Assembly (NCBI GenBank): GCA_019313505.1
Contig: JAFDBA010000211.1
Location: 1 to 5,660 of the forward strand
Origin: Deltaproteobacteria bacterium
Lineage (GTDB): Bacteria; Desulfobacterota; Desulfobacteria; Desulfobacterales; UBA11574
Length of the DNA stretch: 5,660 nt
Reading direction: 5' to 3'
Of this stretch, positions 1-5,099 are shown in pieces (the stretch's first letter is position 1; each line of letters starts with the position of its first letter). Below the pieces are notes generated by a model that did no database searches, had not been told where the DNA came from, and saw only the letters and a list, made by a program, of their open reading frames with translations. Position numbers and translations under genes: made by a program.

Positions 1-9
1 GGTGATCTG

Positions 10-108
10 TTGGGTAGTGTTGTAAAAAAACGAAGAAAAAAAATGAGAAAGCATAAGCACAGAAAGCTTTTAGCCCGTACACGCCATCAGAGAAAAAAGG
101 GTAGGTAA
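10..108 (+). CDS. bS22-like / AURKAIP1-COX24-domain small basic protein (32 aa)
   Basis: Reading from TTG at 10 gives a 32-residue peptide that begins MGSVVKKRRKKM and ends RHQRKKGR before a TAA stop. About half the residues are Lys, Arg or His, and there is no hydrophobic stretch. This matches the small bacterial AURKAIP1/COX24-domain family (MGSVxKKRRKxM...KHRKLL...TRxQRRK pattern), whose actinobacterial member is described as ribosomal protein bS22. The likely role is therefore an rRNA-binding ribosome component in the cytoplasm; that role is inferred from the family. TTG is chosen because the family starts MGSV and because GGTGAT at 1-6 is a plausible Shine-Dalgarno about five bases upstream. 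The frame is also open to the window edge, so a longer start cannot be excluded. An internal ATG at 43 would remove the conserved N-terminus. The gene stands alone here and is followed by a strong terminator at 138-204. It is far below the usual length cutoff of gene finders. Confidence 0.82.
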   Translation: MGSVVKKRRKKMRKHKHRKLLARTRHQRKKGR

Positions 109-137
109 AATTTACACCTGCACTTTTTTATGTACAT

Positions 138-204
138 AAAAAAAGCACCAATCGGCAAACTCAAGCAAAAAAGAGTTGGTTTTGAAGTTTTGGTGCTTTT
201 TTTT
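138..204. terminator. Bidirectional intrinsic terminator between the bS22-like gene and hflC
   Basis: AAAAAAAGCACCAA (138-151) is the exact reverse complement of TTGGTGCTTTTTTT (190-203). This gives a stem of up to 14 bp with an A-tract on one side and a T-tract on the other. A small inner helix (AACTC 158-162 with GAGTT 173-177) can form in the 38-base loop. On either strand the G+C-containing stem is followed by a U-run. It can therefore end rightward transcription from the bS22-like gene (stop at 108) and leftward transcription from hflC (stop at 208-210), which is the expected arrangement between convergent genes. Confidence 0.85.
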
Positions 205-207
205 ACT

Positions 208-1158
208 TTACGGTTTACCGGAATACCCCTTTAAATATTTAAAAAGCTCCGAGTCGGTTGAAAGCACAAGGGAGCTCTCTTTATCAAGGGCTGAATTGTA
301 TAATTCAAGCGTCTGAGTGAATGAATAAAATTCAGGGTCCACGCCAAAGGCTTCAGCAGCTTCAGCATATAATTTTGTTGATTCGGCATCGGCCTTACCT
401 TTTATTACCTGAGCTTTTCTGTAAGCCTCGGAAGTAATTTTCTTCAAATCTCTTTCTTTTTCACCCAATATCTTTCGGGCTTCACCTTTGCCCTCAGATC
501 GAAATTTTTCTGCAATCTGTTTCCGCTCTGCAATCATGCGGCCATACACGGAGTTCCTTACCTGCTCCACATAATTGATACGTTTTATCTTCACATCGAC
601 AACCTCAATCCCGAATTTTTGTAGTTTGGGCTGGGCCTGTTTCATTATCATGTTGGTGATTTCTTCCCTGCCGGTTTTAATCTTGTAGGATGGTCTTTCT
701 TTTATATCTTCAAGTCCGGTTTCATAGGTGTCCAGCTCCCGGTTGCTCTTTCGAACGGTTTCGATCAGTTTGTTTTCAGTTACCAAATTTCGAACAGCAG
801 GATCGATGATATCGTCCAGCCTTCCCTGGGCGCTGGTGGTATTGTTGACCGTCTGAAAGAATTTTATCGCATCCACGATTCTCCATCTGGCAAATGTGTC
901 AACCCAGATATAGGTTTTATCCAGCGTAGGGATCTGGCCGGGATCACCATCCCATTCCAAAAGATTCTTAGGAAAATAAGTGGTATGCTGGATAAAAGGG
1001 ATCTTGAAGTAAAGACCGGAGTCCACCTTGGTTTTACCCACAACTTTGCCGAACTGAGTGACAACAACCTGTTCGGTTTCATCCACTATATATGCGGATG
1101 AAAAACCGAGAAGAATCACCACAACTGCAACAATTAAAATAATACCTTTGGATTTCAT
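208..1158 (-). CDS. hflC: HflC, SPFH-domain modulator of the FtsH protease (316 aa)
   Basis: HflC pairs with HflK. Together they form a large membrane-anchored, periplasm-facing cage around FtsH that limits its access to membrane-protein substrates (family knowledge). In the sequence, residues about 5-23 form one N-terminal hydrophobic anchor (GIILIVAVVVILLGFSSAY). The SPFH/band-7 domain runs from about residue 24 to 210, with HflC-typical features: VVVTQFGKVV at 31-40, GLYFKIPFI at 48-56, and LEWDGDPGQIPTLDK at 67-81 leading into WVDTFARWRI at 85-94. A charged Glu/Lys/Ala-rich helix follows at about 205-270, and the C-terminal block FYSFTQTLELY (277-287) with STDSELFKYLKG (300-311) is characteristic of HflC. 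The length is close to that of E. coli HflC. The ATG at 1158 overlaps the hflK stop as ATGA, and only a weak purine run (AAAGAA) precedes it, so translation is probably coupled to hflK. Transcription ends at the terminator at 138-204. No ftsH, hflX or hfq lies in the window. Confidence 0.95.
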   Translation of the reverse strand: MKSKGIILIVAVVVILLGFSSAYIVDETEQVVVTQFGKVVGKTKVDSGLYFKIPFIQHTTYFPKNLLEWDGDPGQIPTLDKTYIWVDTFARWRIVDAIKFFQTVNNTTSAQGRLDDIIDPAVRNLVTENKLIETVRKSNRELDTYETGLEDIKERPSYKIKTGREEITNMIMKQAQPKLQKFGIEVVDVKIKRINYVEQVRNSVYGRMIAERKQIAEKFRSEGKGEARKILGEKERDLKKITSEAYRKAQVIKGKADAESTKLYAEAAEAFGVDPEFYSFTQTLELYNSALDKESSLVLSTDSELFKYLKGYSGKP

Positions 1159-2198
1159 TTCTTTGCACCGTTTTGTTTACCAAGATTAAGTAAGGGTAAA
1201 AGATTTTTTTGATCTGCGTCAATAATATATTTGTCTCCGAGTTTGGGAAGAAGATCTTTTAAAGATTCCAGATAAAGCCTCCGTTTGGTCACGTCCTTGG
1301 CCTTGGCATACTCGGCATAAAGTGCCTTAAATCTTGAAGCATCACCCTTGGCCCGGTTTATCCGATCAAGAGCATACCCTTCAGCGGTTTTTACGGTCCT
1401 TTCAGCTTCGCCCCTGGCTGTTGGGATGGCCTTGTTATAATCCTCTTTGGCCTGATAGATCATTTTTTCCTTTTCCTGAGTTGCCTGATTCACTTCGTTA
1501 AATGACGGCTGCACCGGTCCGGGGACATTGGTTTTCTTCATTTCGATGGTTATAATATTGATTCCGGATTGTGCCCTATCCATCTCAGCCTGCAAGACGT
1601 TCCTGGCTTCAATTGCAATTTCTTCTCGCTTACTGATAACTTCATTGATACTTCTATCGCCGACCACCAGACGCATTGCCGCCTCGGACATATCCATGAG
1701 CAGTCTCCTGACATCATGAACTTTAAACAGGAATTTGTAAGGATCCTTTATCCGATACTGGACAATCCAGGGCACAAGAGCCACATTCAAATCTCCGGTC
1801 AGCATGAGGGTAATGTTTGTATTTTCACCGCCGGATATAGCTCGTGTCCGGGCATCTCTCCGAATGGTGCGGAAACCGAATTCCTCTTTGTAGACCCGGC
1901 GAACCTTGACTTTAGTCACCTTTTCAATTCCTGAAGGCAGTTTGAAATTAAGGCCGGGCTGAGTGGTTCGAACATATTTCCCAAACCGCTGAACAACACC
2001 CACTTCATCAACACCCACAGTATAGAATGTAGATGTGCTGAAAAATAATACGATGAAAATAAGGATTATAAGAGGGCCGCCAGGTAGTTTGAACTTTTTA
2101 AATTTCTCCGTAATTGCATTTATACTCGGAGGAACGAATCCTCCCTCCCCTTCCTTCCGCTTTTGCTTTGCCTTAAGTTTATCCCAGTCCCAATTCAT
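1155..2198 (-). CDS. hflK: HflK, SPFH-domain partner of HflC and modulator of FtsH (347 aa)
   Basis: HflK is the larger half of the HflKC complex that encloses FtsH at the inner membrane. From the ATG at 2198 the protein begins MNWDWDKLKAKQKRKEGEGG, a short Lys/Glu-rich cytoplasmic tail. It lacks the long Gly-rich tail seen in enterobacterial HflK, so it is shorter than E. coli HflK. A transmembrane helix (GPLIILIFIVLFFSTSTFYT) spans residues 41-60, followed by the SPFH domain at about 61-235 (VGVVQRFGKYVRTTQPGLNF at 66-85). A long Ala/Glu/Lys coiled coil at about 235-305 leads to LYLESLKDLLPKLGDKYIID (308-327), typical of the HflK C-terminus. I start at 2198 because AGGGA (2207-2211 on the reverse strand) sits eight bases upstream. 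The frame remains open to an ATG at 2276, but those 26 extra codons lie largely inside the palindromic repeat at 2220-2373 and look nothing like an HflK N-terminus. The gene is first in the operon and overlaps hflC by four bases. Confidence 0.94.
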   Translation of the reverse strand: MNWDWDKLKAKQKRKEGEGGFVPPSINAITEKFKKFKLPGGPLIILIFIVLFFSTSTFYTVGVDEVGVVQRFGKYVRTTQPGLNFKLPSGIEKVTKVKVRRVYKEEFGFRTIRRDARTRAISGGENTNITLMLTGDLNVALVPWIVQYRIKDPYKFLFKVHDVRRLLMDMSEAAMRLVVGDRSINEVISKREEIAIEARNVLQAEMDRAQSGINIITIEMKKTNVPGPVQPSFNEVNQATQEKEKMIYQAKEDYNKAIPTARGEAERTVKTAEGYALDRINRAKGDASRFKALYAEYAKAKDVTKRRLYLESLKDLLPKLGDKYIIDADQKNLLPLLNLGKQNGAKK

Positions 2199-2219
2199 AG
2201 TATTTATCCCTGTAAATTT

Positions 2220-2373
2220 AGTTTTGATGGCTTCGTAAAAAGTCCAACTTCTGCGTTGCGCTGCATTCCTCGTCACTGCGACGTACTATATGTACGTCTC
2301 ATTCCTCGGAATTTGCGCGCCTTGAATTTGGAGCTTTTTACTTTGCCATTTTGCGAGACCGTCAGTTTTGATG
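2220..2373. mobile_element. MITE-like palindromic intergenic element upstream of hflK
   Basis: The 10-mer AGTTTTGATG occurs at both boundaries (2220-2229 and 2364-2373), as a target duplication would. The interior is a long imperfect palindrome. The left arm GTAAAAAGTCCAA (2236-2248) matches the reverse complement of the right arm, GTAAAAAGCTCCAA, around 2328-2341. The ends are related too: TGATGGCTTCGTAAAA on the left against TGACGGTCTCGCAAAA read inward from 2364. The centre is a perfect 7-bp hairpin, GACGTAC-TATAT-GTACGTC (2280-2298). CATTCCTCG is repeated directly at 2264-2272 and 2300-2308. No protein-coding capacity is credible, so I call it a non-autonomous element. From memory, similar 'TTTTTACGAAGCC' palindromes are dispersed in Desulfobacterota genomes, but I cannot confirm that here. 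The exact ends are uncertain, because TGATG may belong to the terminal repeat rather than to the duplication. Confidence 0.72.
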
Positions 2374-2404
2374 ATTTTAAAAAAAATCAGAAAATCGATC
2401 TTTT

Positions 2405-2421
2405 TACAAAAGTGTTTTGTA
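2405..2421. promoter_or_regulatory. 17-bp A/T-rich perfect palindrome, possible operator
   Basis: TACAAAA-GTG-TTTTGTA forms two 7-bp arms around a 3-bp centre in the divergent intergenic region between hflK and the DUF721 gene. Its size and symmetry would suit a dimeric repressor. In A/T-rich intergenic DNA such palindromes also arise by chance, and no regulator gene is adjacent. Confidence 0.22.
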
Positions 2422-2442
2422 TTTAAAAACTCGATCCTTTTA

Positions 2443-2455
2443 GTAACTAAGTTAC
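2443..2455. promoter_or_regulatory. Short palindrome GTAAC-TAA-GTTAC, possible protein-binding site
   Basis: Five-base perfect arms around TAA, about 43 bases upstream of the -35 box at 2498. It is the only other clear dyad in the 2374-2497 stretch, which otherwise is A/T-rich spacer without a gene. Function unknown; chance occurrence is quite possible. Confidence 0.18.
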
Positions 2456-2497
2456 CAATGCTTCCAAGTCAAGCAAAAAGGAAAAGTTAATTGTTTC

Positions 2498-2525
2498 TTG
2501 ACAATAAAACCGATCAATTTATAGT
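2498..2525 (+). promoter_or_regulatory. Sigma-70-type promoter for the DUF721-trmN6 unit
   Basis: TTGACA (2498-2503, a perfect -35 consensus) is separated by 16 bases from TATAGT (2520-2525, five of six matches to TATAAT). Transcription would begin at about 2531-2533. That is on or next to the ATG at 2533 and 49 or so bases upstream of the ATG at 2581. The orientation and position fit the two-gene rightward unit. Confidence 0.68.
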
Positions 2526-2532
2526 GTTTTTT

Positions 2533-2847
2533 ATGAAAAAAAGAAAAAAAAACGAAGAACTTGTGCACATAGGAAACATAATGAGCAATGTCTTGAAAAC
2601 CTGCCGCAATGATTTTGATGAAAATCTGGCACAGGTCTGGGGACTTTGGGACAGGGCAGTCGGAGATAGCATCGCCAAAAATGCTCGGCCGGAGGCATTC
2701 AAAGGGAAACTCCTTCTGGTCAATGTTACCAGTTCCACATGGATGCACCAGCTTCAGTTCCTTAAAAAAGATATTATAAAACAGATCAACCACGCCCTGG
2801 GCAAAGAACTGGTTGAAGAAATAAAATTCAAGATAGGACCCATATAA
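2533..2847 (+). CDS. DUF721 / DciA-like protein (104 aa from this start)
   Basis: This protein has the DUF721 pattern. A short N-terminal helix, HIGNIMSNVLKTCR (12-25), is followed by AQVWGLWDRAVGDSIAKNARP (33-53) with the family's W...VG..IA...RP signature. Then comes GKLLLVNVTSSTWMHQLQFLKKDII (58-82), matching the usual 'L.V.V.SS.W...L..L...I', and KELVEEIKFKIG (91-102). DUF721 proteins include DciA, the loader or operator of the DnaB replicative helicase in bacteria that lack DnaC or DnaI. That role is family knowledge and is inferred here. The start is uncertain. ATG 2533 keeps the whole family N-terminus but has no Shine-Dalgarno. TTG 2491 has AAGGA eight bases upstream (2478-2482) but lies before the predicted transcription start. 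ATG 2581 has AGGA six bases upstream but would cut into the first helix. I prefer 2533 for its domain content. The downstream methyltransferase gene begins two bases after the stop. Confidence 0.85.
   Translation: MKKRKKNEELVHIGNIMSNVLKTCRNDFDENLAQVWGLWDRAVGDSIAKNARPEAFKGKLLLVNVTSSTWMHQLQFLKKDIIKQINHALGKELVEEIKFKIGPI
2571..2574 (+). promoter_or_regulatory. Candidate ribosome binding site for an internal DUF721 start at 2581
   Basis: AGGA is spaced six bases from ATG 2581. It is the only well-placed Shine-Dalgarno downstream of the predicted transcription start at about 2532. If used, the protein is 88 residues and begins MSNVLKTCR, losing about 17 residues that the family normally has. It is listed because it competes directly with the start chosen for the gene. 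Confidence 0.35.
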
Positions 2848-2849
2848 AA

Positions 2850-3572
2850 ATGGAATTTTTGACCACCGACTCTCTCTTCAATGGCAGTATCCTGGTAAAA
2901 CAACATGGAGCAGGGTATCGCTTTTCCCTGGATGCAGTTTTACTGGCCCAACACGCCAGGCCGAGCCCGGACGATACGGTCCTTGACCTGGGAACAGGTT
3001 GTGGCATCATTCCACTGATATTGGCTTATCGTCATCCGAAAATAATAATTTATGGTGTCGAAGTACAAAAGGAACTTGCTGATATTGCGACTCTCAATAT
3101 AGCAGAAAATGGCATGGAGGATCGTATAACCATTCATTGCAAGGACTTAAAAAGATTGAAACAGGACATGACTTGCGGGCCGGTGGATCTGGTAGTGACA
3201 AACCCTCCGTACATGAAAGTGGCATCGGGAAGGTTAAACCCGAATCAGCAGCGCGCAGTTGCAAAACACGAAATAAAGGCAACCCTTTTCCATGTGGTTG
3301 AAACCGCCCGTGGTATGTTACGGACGTCTGGACGGTTTGTCATCATTTACCCGGCGGAACGAATGGCTGATATTATCCTGCAAATGCGGTCTGCCGGGAT
3401 AGAACCCAAATATATTCGCATGATCCATTCCTCCCGCCAAATGCAGGCAAAGCGAATTATTGTGGAAGGCCAAAAAGGGGGGCGTCATGGGATAAAGATC
3501 GAACCACCCCTTATAATCTACCGTAAAAACGGCGTATATTCAGATGAGGCCCAGGCAATGTTTATGCCTTAG
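2850..3572 (+). CDS. trmN6: TrmN6-like tRNA1(Val) (adenine37-N6)-methyltransferase (240 aa)
   Basis: This is a class I SAM-dependent methyltransferase of the YfiC/TrmN6 group (E. coli member 245 aa), which N6-methylates A37 next to the anticodon of tRNA1(Val). The N-terminus has the family block GYRFSLDAVLLA (22-33). Motif I, the SAM-binding loop, is DLGTGCGIIPL (46-56). The acidic end of strand 2 is VEVQ (70-73). Motif IV, TNPPY (117-121), is the catalytic signature of amino-group methyltransferases. The C-terminal block RMIHSSRQMQAKRIIVEGQKGG (190-211) also fits. The protein is full length with no lesion. AGGA at 2835-2838 lies 11 bases before the ATG and the upstream DUF721 gene ends two bases before it, so the two are almost certainly co-transcribed from the promoter at 2498-2525. 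The amino-methyltransferase chemistry is firm. The exact tRNA target is inferred, because related enzymes of this group are not all tested. Confidence 0.88.
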   Translation: MEFLTTDSLFNGSILVKQHGAGYRFSLDAVLLAQHARPSPDDTVLDLGTGCGIIPLILAYRHPKIIIYGVEVQKELADIATLNIAENGMEDRITIHCKDLKRLKQDMTCGPVDLVVTNPPYMKVASGRLNPNQQRAVAKHEIKATLFHVVETARGMLRTSGRFVIIYPAERMADIILQMRSAGIEPKYIRMIHSSRQMQAKRIIVEGQKGGRHGIKIEPPLIIYRKNGVYSDEAQAMFMP

Positions 3573-3592
3573 AACAGTCCTAACCGTTCACA

Positions 3593-3628
3593 GGTTCAGG
3601 GGTTCAGAGGTTCAGAGGTTCAGAGGTT
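3593..3628. repeat. Tandem array, four GGTTCAGR units plus a partial
   Basis: Units GGTTCAGG (3593-3600) and GGTTCAGA (3601-3608, 3609-3616, 3617-3624) follow one another exactly, and then GGTT begins a fifth. The period is 8 bp. It forms the left half of the repeat element and is almost complementary to the array that follows, so it can fold into a hairpin with it or with the CCTGAACC segment at 3725-3732. Confidence 0.95.
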
Positions 3629-3629
3629 C

Positions 3630-3660
3630 CTGAACGCTGAACGCTGAACGCTGAACGCTG
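3630..3660. repeat. Tandem array, four CTGAACG units plus CTG
   Basis: Four exact copies of CTGAACG (3630-3636, 3637-3643, 3644-3650, 3651-3657) and a trailing CTG, period 7 bp. CTGAAC is the reverse complement of the GTTCAG core of the preceding array, but the unit lengths differ (8 and 7 bp). Only one or two units can stay in register in a hairpin without bulges. Confidence 0.95.
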
Positions 3661-3770
3661 ATCTAATAATCAATAATCAATTGTTAATTATTAATTATTA
3701 ACCGTTGTTTATTAACTATTATTTCCTGAACCTTGAACCTATAAACCCTGAACGGTTACGAACAGTCTTA

Positions 3771-5099
3771 TCAATCTAGTTTGTTTAATACCTGGCCGGT
3801 TATTACCTTTGGGAAAAAATAGGTTGCTTTTCGCGGCATAATAAGACCGGCTTCGGCAATATTGCGAACCTGCTGAATTTTTGTAGGATTCAGAATAAAG
3901 GCAATGTCGTGCCGGCCGGCATCCACTGCATCGATAGCATCCTTTGCAATGCTCGAATAGGCAATCAGCTTCTCATCATCGTGTCGGGACTGATCAAAAC
4001 CAAGAATCTCCACAAAAATAAGCCGGGACAACACCGTTACATCAATATTTCTGATCACTTCCGCCAATTCATCGGTAAACATCTGATCCATAACCCCCGA
4101 CTTTAATGTCAGAAGATAAAGTTCCCTTCGATCTTTCATAAAGACCCCTATACAATTTTTTGAATTATCTGATGTAAGAGTCGATATGAATTGTGCTCTT
4201 GCTTCTGCCCGCCGACCGTTTTTGTATGGGATTGTTATGATATCAAAATAAGCTTTTGCCTTTTTGATAAGCGACTCTCTTGCAGCAACCGAAACCTCAT
4301 TTAGCATACGGTGCGCCGGAAGAATAATAAGTCCCGGATCTTCCATACTGCAAAGGTACATCATTACATAGTTGGCCGGATGATCGCCATTGAAATTAGG
4401 ATGTTGGGCCGATAACCAGTCCCGATAGTTGAGTGCTGTTTCGTACCGATGATGTCCGTCAGCAATATAAATAATTTTATCCTTCAAGGCTTCGGAAACA
4501 TACTGGTGAACAGCCTTATCGGTTATGCGCCACAAAAAGTGTTTCTGTCCGTTGTTGTCGGTAAAAACATTGTCGGCTGTTTTGTTGAAAGTGGCATTTT
4601 TTAATTTATCGAGAACAAGGTTTTCATTGTCTGAATACAAAGAAAATATCGGACTGAAATTGGCATGACAGGCTTTCATCAGCTCAAGCCTTTCCGATTT
4701 CACGTTGGGGAAGGTCTTCTCATGGGGGAGAACAACACCCTTTTCAAAAGGTTCAAGGCCCACCAGAGCAATCAGGCCGTAACGGGTAACCATCCTGTTT
4801 TCAAAAGGAAACTCCATCGCAGTAAGGTAAAACGCCGGTGTTTCGTCACGCTCCATGATATGCGCTGAAAGCCACTTGTTAAAACAGTTTGCTGCTCTTG
4901 TATATCGGTTGTTTGTGTTTGTATCGTTTTCGTGTGTTTTGCCAAGTGTCAGCCGGATAATGTTATGGGGATGATTTTCATGATATTCAAGCTGTTCCTG
5001 GTCTGAAATAATATCAAAAGGGGGGGCCATAATATCTGCCATATTATTGATTTTGCGTGGATTATAGAGGATTCCCCTAAATGGGATAATTTCTGCCAT
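3771..5099 (-). CDS. DUF1015 family protein (442 aa)
   Basis: A full-length member of the DUF1015 family, recognised by several conserved blocks. These are IIPFRGILYNP (4-14), MAPPFDIIS (24-32), NIIRLTLGK (46-54), VLPHEKTFPNVKSERLELM (123-141), YIADGHHRYETAL (211-223), ILNPTKIQQV (402-411) and GLIMPRKATYFFPKVITG (418-435). ADGHHRYETA and the C-terminal MPxKxTYFxPK stretch are the family's best signatures. There is no signal peptide or membrane segment, so it is cytosolic. The biochemical role is not settled. The family is often found near serine-biosynthesis genes, and related ParB/Srx-fold proteins include free-serine kinases, so a serine-kinase-like role is possible, but nothing in this window tests it. 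The ATG at 5099 is preceded by AAGGA ten bases upstream on the reverse strand. The gene is convergent with trmN6 and appears to be monocistronic within the window. I see no frameshift or missing conserved block. Confidence 0.9.
   Translation of the reverse strand: MAEIIPFRGILYNPRKINNMADIMAPPFDIISDQEQLEYHENHPHNIIRLTLGKTHENDTNTNNRYTRAANCFNKWLSAHIMERDETPAFYLTAMEFPFENRMVTRYGLIALVGLEPFEKGVVLPHEKTFPNVKSERLELMKACHANFSPIFSLYSDNENLVLDKLKNATFNKTADNVFTDNNGQKHFLWRITDKAVHQYVSEALKDKIIYIADGHHRYETALNYRDWLSAQHPNFNGDHPANYVMMYLCSMEDPGLIILPAHRMLNEVSVAARESLIKKAKAYFDIITIPYKNGRRAEARAQFISTLTSDNSKNCIGVFMKDRRELYLLTLKSGVMDQMFTDELAEVIRNIDVTVLSRLIFVEILGFDQSRHDDEKLIAYSSIAKDAIDAVDAGRHDIAFILNPTKIQQVRNIAEAGLIMPRKATYFFPKVITGQVLNKLD

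Larger units (their letters stand above)
3572..3767. mobile_element. Non-autonomous repeat element with terminal inverted repeats and 8-bp flanking duplication
   Basis: GAACAGTC occurs at 3572-3579 and again at 3760-3767. One base inside each copy are perfect 10-bp terminal inverted repeats, TAACCGTTCA (3581-3590) and TGAACGGTTA (3749-3758). The interior carries a GGTTCAGA tandem array and a CTGAACG tandem array, then an A/T-rich core with 7-base periodicity (AATAATC twice at 3665-3678, TTAATTA twice at 3684-3697). The right arm contains CCTGAACCTTGAACCT (3725-3740). There is no coding capacity. Deleting 3573-3760 would leave TAG, ten bases, then the DUF1015 stop, which is a natural tight convergent junction. 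The element inserted exactly at the trmN6 stop without destroying it. The duplication could be 7 or 8 bp depending on where the element's last G is placed. Confidence 0.72.

Noticed and set aside
1528..2238. Several plus-strand open frames antisense to hflK (for example 1569-1934)
   Set aside because: They are shadows of the strongly conserved hflK coding frame, with no ribosome binding sites or recognisable motifs.
2163..2426. Plus-strand frame running from hflK antisense through the palindromic element
   Set aside because: It is made of antisense hflK plus repeat DNA; the repeat-derived peptide has no credible domain.
3593..3660. Tandem repeats considered as a CRISPR array or replication iterons
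   Set aside because: The units are 7-8 bp and contiguous with no unique spacers, so this is not CRISPR. There is no replication initiator gene or DnaA-box cluster nearby, and the terminal repeats point to a mobile element instead.
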